A stretch of DNA of 64,000 nucleotides from Diplodia intermedia (GCA_021495925.1 JAKEKT010000013.1:310001-374000); one strand, 5' to 3'. Shown: positions 1-11,264, counted from the stretch's first letter. Notes: generated by a model from the letters alone, not told the origin. Translations and numbers: made by a program.

Positions 1-2
1 AC

Positions 3-1007
3 GCCGCCTTCATCTGCAGCAACAAGTTCTTCAACCTGCCGTACAAGACCAAGGCGGCGTGCGTCGACGACCAGTCGTTCGCCGGCTACATCGCGTCGGG
101 CGAGGAGCTCACCGACAACATCGCCGACTACTCGGAGATCTTCACCGTCACCAAGGACCTGCCGGCGACGGACGCGCGCGTGCAGCAGAAGTGGCCGTGC
201 CACGGGCCGTGCCCGTGGCCGTTCAAGCAGATGCGCACCGTCATGGACGCGTACATGCAGTACCTGGGCGACAGCGGCGAGAAGATGCTGCAGCTGATCG
301 CGTGGGGGCTGGGGCTCAAGGACGGCAACGCGCTGACCAAGTACACGCAGGACGGCTGGCACCACATGCGCGTGCTGCGCTTCCCCGAGCGCAACAACGT
401 CAACGGCAAGGGCAAGGACGGCCGCGGCATCGGCTCGCACACCGACTACGGCCTGCTCGTCATCGCGGCCCAGGACGACGTCGGCGGCCTCTTCATCCGC
501 CCGCCGTACGAGGGCGAGGAGGTGGCCAACTGGCGCAAGAGCGCCGCCGGCATGGCCGAGGAGGACGACAAGTGGGTCTACGTCCCGCCCGTGCCCGACG
601 TCTTCACCGTCTTCCCCGGCGACATGATGCAGTATGTCACCAACTCGTTCCTGCCGTCGACCCCGCACAAGGTCGGCTTGAATAACCGCGAGCGCTTCGC
701 TTTCGCCTACTTCCATGAGCCGAACTTCTCGTCCGTCATGAAGCCGCTGGAGGGCTTTGATGCGGGCCAGGAGCCGAGGGAGGGCATCCACTACGGCACT
801 CACTTTACCAACATGTTCATGCGCAACTACCCCAAGCGTATTACGGCCGACCGTATTCGCAAGGAGGACCGCATGAAGTTGCTCGACTCGCCCGAGCTGC
901 GCTGGAATGAGATTCCGGAGACGCAAAACGTCAAGGCGAAGCCTATCCCCGACGATGCCGGCCCGCTTTTTGGGAGCAAGCAGTCGCAGGCGTCGGCGCT
1001 GATGTGA
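3..1007 (+). CDS. Ethylene-forming-enzyme-like 2-oxoglutarate/Fe(II) dioxygenase, 5' end outside the window
   Basis: Open from the left edge to a TGA at 1005-1007, so the N-terminus is missing (334 codons seen). Double-stranded beta-helix dioxygenase: the iron ligands are the HTD motif (codons at 438 and 444) and a distal His in STPHKV (666), and the 2-oxoglutarate Arg is in RFAFAYFHEP (693). Beyond these generic residues it carries segments I associate with bacterial and Penicillium ethylene-forming enzyme: EIFTV, WPCHGP, DGWHHMRVLRFP (including the arginine-binding Arg), DYGLLVIAAQDDVGGL, AGM, TVFPGD and IHYG.HFTNMFMR. Family chemistry is conversion of 2-oxoglutarate to ethylene and/or L-arginine hydroxylation. 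The residue after NMFMR is Asn where I recall Cys in the bacterial enzyme, so product spectrum cannot be assumed. No intron in the visible part. Family assignment is strong; ethylene production is inferred. Confidence 0.88.
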   Translation, partial: AAFICSNKFFNLPYKTKAACVDDQSFAGYIASGEELTDNIADYSEIFTVTKDLPATDARVQQKWPCHGPCPWPFKQMRTVMDAYMQYLGDSGEKMLQLIAWGLGLKDGNALTKYTQDGWHHMRVLRFPERNNVNGKGKDGRGIGSHTDYGLLVIAAQDDVGGLFIRPPYEGEEVANWRKSAAGMAEEDDKWVYVPPVPDVFTVFPGDMMQYVTNSFLPSTPHKVGLNNRERFAFAYFHEPNFSSVMKPLEGFDAGQEPREGIHYGTHFTNMFMRNYPKRITADRIRKEDRMKLLDSPELRWNEIPETQNVKAKPIPDDAGPLFGSKQSQASALM

Positions 1008-1303
1008 GGAGTGGGATGGAATGACAACGGTTGACCGTTGTGACAAGACTGCTCGGCTTTCCGTTGATGTCATGTGTCGCTTGGTGTCACTCTTTTGCAC
1101 GCTATAGTTTCCAATTGATTCGTTCATTCCTACAAAACATGCGATAACCCACGTGCATCTGTATCAAGGCAGCTTCAGCTATCGCAGGTATAGTTGGCTA
1201 GCCGGCGATTGTCCGTTTCCCAAATACTTGGAGTTCCTTCCGCACAGATGGCCCCACTCGCACTGCCTCCGTTGCCGCATGACTCCTCTAGAAGCTCGAA
1301 GCG

Positions 1304-1831
1304 ATGCTGCAGTACCATCACAACAACCACACCCTCCCCACCCCCCTCTCATCCATGCCATTCTCCACCCTCCTCCCATTCAACCTCCCATACCACAACC
1401 TCAACCCCACCACCACCACCACCACGGCCGCCGCAAAACTACACGCGGCACAAACAAAACCCCCCGTCGGATACCCCCTCTCCGCCCTCACCCGTCGAAG
1501 TCCACCGCGCAACTATCCGACTCACCCCCGCAACCGAATCATTCAACGCCGTCTTGACCCCCATCGTCACCACCGACGACACATTGCACGTGACCCACGC
1601 GCTCAGGGGACCACTCGACGGGGAATGCGCCGCCGCCCGCACGCACAGTACAACACCAAGCAGGCATACTGGGCGGGCGGCAGCTATTTTTCGCGTGTCC
1701 GAGGCTGAATATGGGAACTGGTCATCGCTGTCCGGGCACAGATCACCTGATCGATCAAGTCTACCGTCTTCGAGCCCTGGCACGAGATGGAGCACGGCCC
1801 TTTTTCGCTCAGTTTTGACTCGAGCAAATAA
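1304..1831 (+). pseudogene. Degenerate coding relic with frame changes and two in-frame TGA codons
   Basis: I do not recognise the family. Coding-like text is spread over two frames. The frame from about 1304 reads through a Pro/Thr-rich N-terminus with ATG at 1355. A segment near 1500-1610 in another frame reads ATIRLTPATESFN and VTTDDTLHVTHALRGPL. The first frame then resumes with YNTKQAYWAGGSYFSRVRG, TGA (1706-1708), IWELVIAVRAQIT, TGA (1748-1750), and STVFEPWHEMEHGPFSLSF before TAA at 1829-1831. The text stays protein-like across both stops, as expected for CGA-to-TGA decay. It could instead be a gene with short unusual introns, but I found no good splice pairs. The rest of 1008-2400 shows nothing clear. 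Confidence 0.35.
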
Positions 1832-2401
1832 AAATTTAGGCGGCACACTATTCTCTTCGACTCTCAGCCACGCATCCACTTCGAGACCTTCTTCTCCCTA
1901 TGTCATTTGCTATAGCCTTTACCACTTTATGCTACCCCTATCCTCGTCCGGCTATGCAACTCTGGTCTTATTCCACCCTCCACCCCGGAATCACGACAAT
2001 GTTGATGTACAAGTCCCGTCTGTACCACATGCTCACGCAGGAGGCGTACTAACACGACGGCAGTGCCTGGTGCGAGCCATGTCCGAATGCCCGCCACTCT
2101 CCTACAATATATCCTTGCCCCCTGAGCCAACACTCAACATCAGCTCCGTGCCTCGGTTGTGCGTTTCACGGATCATCTTATTTACATTGGCAGTCGAAGC
2201 TGAGGCGTGTTCTCGGTATTGGCCCACCGCAGTAGCTGCATGGGTTTGTTTCTTTGCTGCTGCTCGCTCTCCCGTCGCCGTCGTCTCGTCGTTGGAGGAC
2301 ACTTTTAGATGGGTAGTTGGCTCCAGTATTTTCATTGTTCCTGACTTGCTCCATGGGACTTTTGCCCGGTGACGTAAGCACGGGCGGACCCCTAGACGGC
2401 A

Positions 2402-2480
2402 TTTGACCCTCCCTCTCCTCTCTCTTTCCACTTCCCTCACAACCCCGCCACCCGCAACCTCCACTTCGACCGAAATCGCC
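2402..2480 (+). promoter_or_regulatory. Pyrimidine-rich leader before the kinase-like gene
   Basis: An almost purely C/T stretch (ccctccctctcctctctc and on) runs to within about 50 bases of the ATG at 2481. Such CT tracts commonly mark transcription starts in filamentous fungi. It supports 2481 as the start, since the in-frame upstream extension has no ATG and would encode only Leu/Ser/Thr/Pro low complexity. Confidence 0.4.
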
Positions 2481-3850
2481 ATGTCGGTGCCTATGTCGCC
2501 CGAAGGGGCCGTTATCGCCCGCAGTGACTCGAGTATGATTGTCGACTTCAGAGACCCCGCCCACGACACCCCCGACGCCCCCGCCAAGCAAGTCATGAAG
2601 ACGAATTTCGACCATGACAAATACGAAGCCGAGAGCAACGCATACCGCCGCATCCAGCTTGTCGAAGGCCTGCGCAATCGGGTCCCCACCGTGCACACGC
2701 TGGGCGACACGTTGGGATGTTCCATCATCATGGAGAAGCTGGACGGAGACCTGCTCCGAGACGTCATCAACGGCCTCTCACCCGAACAGCGGAGCGTCAT
2801 GCAGGCCTACTTGAAGACAACGCTTGAAATGCTCCACCGTGATGCTGGCGTCTACCACGGCAATGTCTGCTCGAAGAACATCATCGTCCACGACGGCGTC
2901 CCCAAGCTGCTGGACTTCGGCCTCGCCACCATCGTCTCGGACGTTCCAAACCCTGTGCGAAAAAACTACGTCAACCGGGACTTGCTATCACTGGACGGCA
3001 TATTCGCCGAGTTTACGTCCCGAGAGGTATGCCTTGACACAGAAGGCAGCATTGCGGGACTAACACGGCATAGGCTCACGACGAAGCTCTTGCGCACATG
3101 GAGCGCATGCGCCACAATTCGGCCTACTATCCAGAGTCTACGATGGCCAAGCTCTTGCCGCGCATCGCATACCCCACCAAGGAACTTATTGATGCCATCA
3201 CCGAGCTCTTCGACAAGCCGTCGCCCGAACTCGCGCTTCCGCTTGCACGCAACATCGCCCATCAGTTCAGCCTCAGCCGTGCCGTGCGCATACTGCTTGA
3301 ATGCTCTGCGCGATTCCACGAACCATCTTCCGATTCTCAGAACGAATTGGTGCTGGAGATGAAGGAACGTGCAGCTCGCTACACAGCGCGGCACAAGGAG
3401 ACGAACGAGGACGAGCTGAAGCCATCGACCAGAGAGCTCTTCAACGACGTCATCGACTTCCACATGCGTACGTGTCCCGAGGCTGTTCGGCAGCAAGGCC
3501 ATGCCAGCGAGAAGGTCCTGGACCTGCGCCTCGAGCTTGCCACCCACCTGTATGACAATGTTGCCTACGTCGACACGTTGGAAGTTTGCGAGGAGGCTTT
3601 GGACAAGGCTGGAGCTACGGGAATGTTGGTCGGGGAAGGTTTCGTGAGAAGGTTCCGGAAGCTTCTCAGGGACGTCTTGGAAGAGTTCGAGCGTGCGATA
3701 GATGAGATCGAAGAGGACAAGCTCAAGGGAAGAGAGCATCGATGGACGCCGTGGTCGAAGCTGGAGGAGCATACAGCACACCGCAGCCGGGCGGAGCAGG
3801 CTTTGAGCATCTGTGAGGATTTGCTGTCCGCTCACCAGCGGAGAGGGTAG
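2481..3850 (+). CDS. Protein kinase-like/APH-like domain with C-terminal helical repeats
   Basis: Two exons, 2481-3026 and 3074-3850 (intron 47 bp, GTATGC...TAG, phase 0), 440 residues. The N-terminal half is a reduced kinase fold: a possible beta-3 Lys in PAKQVMK near residue 36-40, a catalytic loop HGN at 126-128 followed by SKNIIV, and LDFGLA with DFG at 145-147. The Asp expected in HxD is Asn, and no glycine loop is visible, so catalysis is doubtful. The C-terminal half (from about residue 185) is helical and tetratricopeptide-like, with LDLRLELATHLYDN and DTLEVCEEALDKAG. It is a paralogue of the gene at 41936-43292: both share LHRDAGV.HG and the same C-terminal layout. Substrate and role are unknown. 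Confidence 0.82.
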
Positions 3851-4104
3851 AGCTGGTGGACATGCGAAGGATTGATTCGAACGGGCGGTGTCCCAAGACT
3901 TGTTTAGCAGAGAGACGTGACAACGGCGACGTAGAATGCGATCGAGTGATGGTGCTGGCACTTGAACGATAGCTGTCACCATCATGGGCTTCGATACCGA
4001 AGAAGTAGGAGTATCGTCAAGGAGGTTGGTGAGACTGGTGGTTGGACATGGGCGAGGTACTGATGCAGCGCGGAGCGGATGTGCCGGGCGTTCGCCGCTG
4101 GCGC

Positions 4105-4260
4105 CACGGCGAGTGACAAAAGAATACGGCTTTCCCACAGATCATGCATTGTGTTTCTAGGTAGTTGAATTTAAGATCCAGACGTAAATATAAGCTTTAT
4201 ATGCGAATGTTCACGTCCGGATCTTATATTCGACTACCCATGGGAAGAGTAGTGGAACAT
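4105..4260. mobile_element. Degraded MITE copy 1 (left end and internal inverted repeat)
   Basis: Begins with CACGGCGAGTGACAAAAGAA, the same terminal sequence as the complete element at 31271-31473. Inside are the long inverted arms TAGTTGAATTTAAGATCCAG (about 4162) and, reversed, CCGGATCTTATATTCGACTA (about 4217-4236), around a short centre containing AAGCTT. The right terminal repeat is not recognisable. Non-autonomous, non-coding. The remainder of the 3851-4820 gap shows nothing I can support. Confidence 0.6.
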
Positions 4261-4820
4261 CTCTACTAGGCAAGGCGCAGTGACAGGAGAAGTAGGCTGG
4301 CGGATTAAAGCCTACTGACAAACCATGGGCGCGGATTCGATTGTATGAGCTGACAGAGGAACGAGATGAGTTTGAGGAGTCCTTTAGGTTGGCGGAGGCA
4401 GGGATAAGCGTTATGAATTTCAAGGGTGTGCGACGTGATTTGGTCTTGGGCATCGATCTCCACGTACATGATTGGCTGCTGTAGGCAGGATGAAACACTA
4501 GGCTCGTTATGCTCACATTAGTATGCAGCCACGTGGGGGCCGGCGCGGCGGTGTCCAATAAAACCGCTGCAAAACGGCGTCGCTCACTCCTTCGGCGGGA
4601 GAGACAAACAGGGCCGGAAACCGAGCCAGTCAGACCAAAGTATCACAGCCATGCGTGGCGGTGTGCGCTTTCTTGAAATTCTAATTACAGGCAGCGAAGA
4701 ATTGGCCCCCACGACTACCCAAAATTGACTTCAAACCGTCCCCCACCCCACTTCCTTCATCCTCGTTGACGGTACCATCATCGCTCCTGCTGCCTTCGCG
4801 GCGACGAACTTCTGCAGAAG

Positions 4821-7451
4821 ATGGCCTCGGAGCGTGTGGAGTAAGCATGCTCGCCAACGCTTGTTCGAATGTCCTGCTGACGCCCGCGCCTACTCAAGGA
4901 TTGAACTTGTACCGCCCCAGAGTCGGCCCGGCGCGTACGGTGTGGACTACGAGAAGTCACCTCGTGACTCGCATGAGGAGGCGAAACACAAAAATGTTGA
5001 CGCAACATCCACCGACAGTGTGAGGAGCCATCTTCTTAGATCCGAATCAGCACGTGAAACGCCCAAAGCTTTCGCAAGCGATGGAATGTCTCTGTCCACG
5101 TCTCGCCGGCTTCCCCAAGGATGGCGCTTTGGTGCTACTTTAGGCGCGGCCGTGTCCCTGTTAACTTTTATCGCCAACCTCGTTGTGGTCATTGTTTCGG
5201 CTGCTCTCATACGCCAGGAGAACGGCCACTATTCCGCTGTTGCCCCGATACGCAGGGGCAGGTGTGATGACATTCAACGCGTGGGTATTGTTATCCACTT
5301 GGTAATTAACATTGTCAGCACTCTGCTCCTCGGCGCGAGTAATTACTGCATGCAGTGCCTTTCGGCTCCGACAAGAGAAGATATTGATAGGGCCCACCAA
5401 AAAGACGGTGCTTGGCTCGACATTGGCGTTCCCAGTCTAAGGAATTTTCGCTTCATCAGGCCGATCAAGCTTGTTTTCTGGATTCTACTTGGCTTGTCGT
5501 CGGTTCCTTTACATCTCGTGTATTCCTCCCTCTGTTTTCCGACCAACAAGCAACTAACCTTTATCCAGATACAACTCCACGTTCTTCGTATCTCTTACGA
5601 ATAACAGCTATGACATTTACTACGCCTCTGATACTTTCGCAACAGGAGGCCCGTACGAACAAGACATTTTTCCAGACATCCTTGGGCCACTTAACTCCGG
5701 CTACGAAACCCACCCATCCATGATTCAATCCAGGACAAGAGAGCTTGGAATCTTCACAAACGGGTCGTCTTTCGAGCGGCTTAACAGTTCGGACTGCATC
5801 GAAGCCTATGCAAAGCCGATTCTCCATAATCGACGTAACCTTGTACTGGTTGTCTCAAACACACCGCGCAGCAACCCAGAAATGCTCCCTCCCGCACGCG
5901 GAGGTTGCTCCAACTCCTCCGATACCCAAGTCAACTTCAGGAACTTGGGAGTGGTTTCCTGCAGTAGAAATTCGTCCCTATATGCCATCAACAATTACAA
6001 CGGCGACCTGACTCCAACCCAGAGCCCGATTACATCGGTCTGGTTCAGCTGGATATGCTCGCAAGACGAAGAATACATTACGGATGTACCCGTTTCAACT
6101 TGCAGCGATGGGTACTGGCAGAGCATCAGGTCCAACGCGGCGCAATGGACTGTCTATGGCTTCGACGTTGAGTACTGCATCAGCGAGTCGGTAGAGGACG
6201 AGTGCAGATTGAACGTCGCCATCGATCTCCTCGTTGTCGTTATTGTCTTCAACGCCATAGTACGTATTGCATTTGGGACGAGCGTAACGCGTAACTGATA
6301 GCATGGCCAGAAATTCATAGTCATTACGATAGTAGTTTGGAAAGTCAAGGACAGTCCCATCATCACCATGGGCGATGCCGCGGCATCGTTCATCCGCCAG
6401 CCGGACCCCACGACACGGGGGATGTGCCTGGTCACAAGCGCAGACATCACCGGGCGGTCTTCAAGCTCCAACGGGCCTGCATACGGTCCGATCGAGCCTC
6501 AGGTTTACCGATCAAAAAAGCAAAGCCGGGCCAGTGCAGCAAGCAAAGCCCGCTGGACCGTCTCCATCGTGCTGTGAGCCACGCCCGCCCCCTCCCCGGC
6601 CGCGATAGTAGCGTCCGGCCAGCCGCTGACAGTCCATCTCCAGAACCTCCATCGCGCTGATCACGATCCTCGGCCTCCTCGGCTTCGCCATCCAGACGCT
6701 CAAAACGTACTACGGCCGCGGCGACCCCAAGTCGCTCTGGGACCTCGGCATCGGCACGGTGAGCCCGTACACGCTAATCGAAGGCTGGAGCATCCCGCAA
6801 CGGGGCTCCAGCGCGCTCGTCGCGACGGTGCTGATCGCCAACCTGCCGCAATCCCTCCTCTCCGTGCTCTACGTCGTCGTCAACGGCCTCTTCACCAGCC
6901 TCTCGCTCGCACGCGAGTGGTCCGCCTACGCGCACTGCTCCCGCCCGCGCGCGCTGCGCGTCTCCCACCCCCGCGGCGCCCAGCGCTCGACCTACTTCCT
7001 GCAGGTCCCGTACCGCCTCGGCGTCCCGCTGATGTGCGCGTCCGCCTTCCTGCACTGGATCGTGTCGCAGAGCATCTTCGTGGCTAAAATCGACGGCGTG
7101 GGCGCCGACGGCGAAGCCGCGGATGACTTCTACCACAGGGATACTAGCGCCCTGACCTGCGGCTACTCGCCGCTCGCCATGCTCGTCACCGTGCTGGCCG
7201 CCGCCGCCCTCGCGCTCTTCGCCGCCGCCCTGGCCGCACGTGGCCTCCCCCCGGGCATGCCGGTCGCCGGGAGCTGCAGCGTCGCGATTGCTGCTGCGTG
7301 CCACGCCCCCGAGGGCACGGCGGAGACGGAGCCCGTTGTGTGGGGTGCGATTCCGGGTGCGGAGGAAGAGAAAGATGGTGTGGTGGTGGGGCATTGCGCG
7401 TTCTCGAATGGAGAGGTGGATGGCCCTGTGGAGGGCCAGTTGTATGCTTGA
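4821..7451 (+). CDS. DUF6536 family multi-pass membrane protein
   Basis: Five exons: 4821-4840, 4899-5519, 5569-6259, 6311-6573, 6644-7451 (introns 58, 49, 51 and 70 bp), 2403 nt, 800 residues. The tiny first exon encodes MASERVE. The donor at 5520 restores the family sequence PLHLVYNS. The DUF6536 domain starts near residue 81 (GWRFG) and includes a first TM segment, HLVINIVSTLLLGASNYCMQ, LSAPTREDID and WLDIGVPSLRN. A long Cys-containing extracytoplasmic loop follows, then further TM segments in exons 3-5 and a short tail with VVWG, VGHCAFS and LYA that is typical of the family. Function of the family is unknown. The exon 4/5 intron contains stops in every useful frame, so splicing is required. 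Similar large membrane genes at 8931 and 26427 belong to other families. Confidence 0.9.
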
Positions 7452-7574
7452 TGGCGGGGGAGCTACTCGGCGATCCCTCCTGCTACGTTTCCTGTGGCGG
7501 TGTCTGCGGATTTGCCTACCTTTGCGGACTTACGCTGGATGGCTGTGTGCTCGGCGGCGCAAGCATCGCTTGCT

Positions 7575-8005
7575 TTCCATCCGAGAATATTTGATCCTCC
7601 GGCAAGCCGACGGTATTTTCACCATTCCGCTCCCCCGCACCGGCAGCAAATCCATTCACATGGTCGTGCCGCACAAGAGCACGGGTAGCTTCGTACACGC
7701 CTTCATCCGCAGCTCACCTTGGATTTGGTCCGATGATGAGTTTCAGGGAGTACACGACGCTCTGGCCTCGCAACATGGGCGTGGAAGCGACGTACCAAGA
7801 AGTCTCCATGGCCGACCTGGCTGCGGAAATCCCTGACCCCTTGGGGGGAGAGCTCGTTCAGATGGGCGGGTACATGGATGAGTTTGGCTATGCAGGCAGG
7901 GATACAAGCATCGTTCATCCAGCTGATTCGAGCGTGGGGTGTCACACGACGAGTATTGAGGACTATATCGGGCAGAAGGACTGGTCTTCCACCTTAAAGC
8001 CGTAG
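7575..8005 (+). pseudogene. NmrA-like/isoflavone-reductase-like 3' remnant, frameshifted
   Basis: Reads YLILRQADGIFTIPLP, then MVVPHKSTGSFVHAFIRSSP in one frame to about 7730. The continuation SFREYTTLWPR, GVEATYQEVSMADLAAE, GGYMDEFGYAG and TTSIEDYIGQKDWSSTL is in the next frame and ends at TAG 8003-8005. This is the C-terminal half of an NmrA-like NAD(P)-binding protein. The change of frame near 7725-7740 leaves no room for an intron, and the Rossmann N-terminal half with its GxxGxxG motif is absent upstream. I read it as a 5'-truncated, broken copy lying directly downstream of the DUF6536 gene. Confidence 0.68.
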
Positions 8006-8656
8006 GGTGGGGCTGAACGCGTGCGAGACGAGCAGTGTAACTCGTAGAAATTATGTATCATGCGACACGCGTCATTCGTCCCCTTATGCATTTTACTACA
8101 GCTGCGGCGCACTGTCAAGCGTATGAAGTGGCCGTTAAAGTGCCCAAGTAGAGTGAGAGAGGGAGTGACATTTGAAAAGCAGAGATCCCACACCGGACGG
8201 ATTCTCAGACGCGAGTGGACTTACTATAATCAAGTTTGCCTTTTCCAGCTGCGCTATTCTCATATGGCTAGTTGGCTCAAATGTTCGACGTATGTAAAGG
8301 CTCTTGATACAAAGCCGCCCAGAAATTGAATTTTTACTAGTCCTGTGATTATATAATGATTTTGAAAGAGAATCGCAGGTGTGGATTAGTCGAACTCATT
8401 TTAATGCATCCGGAGATGGTACAGAAGATGACTTATACCGAAAATCAAAAAAAAAATAGAAAAAAGAAGGATGGGAAAGAAGAGTAGCCAACGAAAGCGG
8501 CGCGTATCCGAAAGTGCCATGTAGGATTTTGGTGCAGTATATAACTTGCATTTACGGAACACCGAACTGCATCAAGTATTGGAAAGAGGAAGTTGCACGG
8601 GGCTGAAGCTGAATGGCTTACCCCTACCCGGGTGGAGGAGTCATGAGATTGAACTT
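8006..8656. other. AT-rich non-coding stretch
   Basis: No gene supported. Base composition shifts to A/T between about 8290 and 8530 (poly-A runs, TATATAATGA), in contrast to the GC-rich genes on either side. It separates the NmrA-like relic from the DUF6536 tail relic. Confidence 0.5.
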
Positions 8657-8785
8657 GTACAGTGGGGCGATGTGCTTATAGAGGACGGCTTCTTTTCCGA
8701 AGAGGATGTTTGTGGGCTGGTGGGGCACTATAGTTTTACTGCCGGAAAGGTTTCTTTACCTAAGGTTGGAAAGCTCTATACTTAG
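8657..8785 (+). pseudogene. Orphan 3' end of a second DUF6536 gene
   Basis: The reading frame ending at TAG 8783-8785 gives VQWGDV, then after a variable stretch LVGHYSFTAGKV and VGKLYT. This matches the last about 40 residues of the intact DUF6536 protein 1.3 kb upstream, which ends VVWG, VVVGHCAFSNGEV, GQLYA. None of the TM domains or the DUF6536 core is found before it. Without the intact gene next door it would look like a random 79-codon frame. Confidence 0.6.
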
Positions 8786-8930
8786 TATATACTATTAATA
8801 AAGGTCGAAATAAACAACGTCAACAAATACAGCAATAAAAGGCTAGAGGCCGCGCCAGATCGACGTTAGCCAGCCCTCACCCCACTAAAGCCGTACGCCA
8901 CTATCAACCCATTAAATATTCTAGGGACAT

Positions 8931-10710
8931 CTATCGCCTTTCTTTTTCCGCGTGACTGAATGCCAACGTAAGAGCCGGCGACCCCGCCAGCCCATCGCCA
9001 TCCACCCGCACCCTAACAGCTCTCTGAGCCTTCGCATCCATCACCAACCGATCAAAGCGCCCCGCAACGCCCCCACCTCCCCGCGACGAAGCAACGACGA
9101 GCCCCGCAACATCCAAGACATCGACCGGCGAGACGCAGCTCCACCCCCGCGTCCGCAGCGCCTCGGCCGCATACACGACGCACACCAACACGTTGACGCC
9201 GCAGATGGCGTATATATACGTCGGATACCCGTACACGACGACCTGCACGAGGACGTCGGCAGCCGCCGCCCGCGTCGCGCCGTCGACAACGACCAGCGAC
9301 GACGCCATGGCCACGCTGCCGCTGTCGAATGCGTACGCGATGAACGCTTCGACGCTGCTGAGGATGGCGGCGTCCGGGTCCGAGGGTTGAGGCAGTGTCC
9401 TGTTGAGGCTGTCCAGGTTCCGCCGCATGGCCCGGCCCAGCAATGAGCCGCCGAATGAGCCGTCGAGGTAGGCGAACTCTTGCAGGCGCTTGGTGATGTT
9501 TGCGACGAAGTCGTCGCCGTACGCTGGCCAGATGGTGGTCTCGTTGTTGTTGTTGTTGTTGTCGGCGCCGGTGACGGATATGGTCTTGTTGACGTTGTCG
9601 ACGTCGACCAGGAAGTCTCGAGGGGTGAAGGCGACGGTGCACTGCGTCTGGTTGAAGTCTTGGAAGCCGTACGAGTCGACCATCATGTCCGAAATGCTGG
9701 CCAAAACCACCGAGGCCGATCTCTCGCCGTAGTGGAAATCCCATGCGAAAACGTCGTGGGGGTCTTGTCCGACTTGGGTTATTCTGGATGTGCGGCTGCC
9801 GTCCGGGAACGTTCCCGCGTTGATGGACATGAATAGCGATATGCCGTTGATGTGGGCATAGTCAACTTCAACGAGACGGTACGTTGCTGATAGATTCTTC
9901 TCGCACGATACGTCGGCGAAGAAACCTTGCTCGTGGTAGGAGTAGCGGATGGGGTTCGTGGTGTTCGGAATAGAGACAATGCCGGCAGAGGAACCGACTC
10001 CGTAGCTGCGGCCAAGGTATGAGAAACCAGTTCTGTCCAGCTTTTGGTTAGACCCCTTTCCCGTCGGTGTTGCTATGGACCATGCATCTTTACCCCCATT
10101 CAGAATGGGTAGCCTGAATTCGTTCATATCGTAGGAGAACATTCCTCGTGCATCTGCCGCATGATCATATATGGATAATCCATTCGCAGCATTGTGGAGG
10201 GATGGGATTTGGACTGGCAAGGAAAGATGCTTTTCAAACACAATCGGTGTTAGTGCGCCAGCCCATATCGATGCAGGGACAAATGAAAACCCTATGAATC
10301 CGGCAAGCCCTAGCAGTCGAGGCCATGAAAGCTTGCTATCGAATCGAAGGGAGTAGAAAGCATTCACAAATCTGGCCGTGTCCAAAGAAAAGGGCCGCGA
10401 TCCAGAGGCATGCCTGAAAGAGAGGTTCAGAGCAGCGCCTGCGTGACACGTGTTAGAAGAGCAGTGAATGGGTTTGAGAAGCTCGGAGCATACAGATAGC
10501 ATATACATGTAGGAGCCCAAGGGCATGCGATACGAGCTGGACTGTGATTGCGATTGTCGTCCGGTTTTCAGATACGGTTTTGACGAACTCCTCACTGCTC
10601 ACCCACCCAATGGCGTGCTCAGTAAACAGAGAAAGTGAGAAAATAGTCGTAATGAGTAGTCCGATAGCGGGTAAGATCTTTTGGCTCTTTCCGACCGGTT
10701 GAGCATGCAT
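8931..10710 (-). CDS. Fungal multi-pass membrane protein, uncharacterised
   Basis: Two exons read leftwards, 10710-10494 and 10438-8931 (55-bp intron, GTATGC...CAG with CTAAC branch), 1725 nt, 574 residues. N-terminal TM segments (AIGLLITTIFSLSLF; IAITVQLVSHALGLLHVYAIC) are followed by the DSKLSWPRLLGLAG and SIWAGALTP segment seen in a widespread fungal membrane family. A long, Asn-glycosylation-rich exposed domain of about 300 residues then contains a run of six Asn from a GTT/AAC microsatellite. A C-terminal TM pair (VVVYGYPTYIYAICGVNVLVCVVYAAEAL) and a short cytoplasmic tail close it. Function unknown. ATG at 10710 is the only good start before the first TM. Confidence 0.85.
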
Positions 10711-11264
10711 TGTTCGTCACCGATATTGTGGGAGCTCTGAGGATTTGCGGAACAGGTATGATCTCACTCAAAGCTAGCAATAGTTGGGTCTTTGTAATTA
10801 ACACTACGTGGCACCTTTGGACATGTGTTCAGCCTTGCGGTATGTGGGGGATCTTTTTTTTCTCACCTGATCGATGCTTGTAATAAATTTGAATTTTTAG
10901 CACATGAATGTACACGATAATTGGTGACTGTCTGGTGGGGTCCAAACACCAGCCCACCTCGCTGCGGTGTCAATACGAAGCGGTAACTGCATGTCAGCTT
11001 CATTCGCTGGGGTGCTGATAGAGGGTGGGGGCCATTCTACTTGAAGAAGAACGTTTGAAGCTTGATTGGCTTGAGTTGATGCCACCATCCCACGACTTGC
11101 TTAGTCACTGCCTAGTATGGTGCAGAGGCTGGGGTCAAAAATTGCCGCGCGCAACAGGATGGTCGAAAATCGGCTCCTCCGACAGCTGCGAGCCAACGAT
11201 CCACGCGCCGCCGAGAAGGCAAATGCGAGTGGGCTAATCATCTCCAATATCACCTACTATGACT

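Noticed and set aside
1194..2372. 392-codon + frame
   Set aside because: Composition is Pro/Ser/Thr noise over most of its length; only short parts are protein-like and those are split between frames, better explained as a relic.
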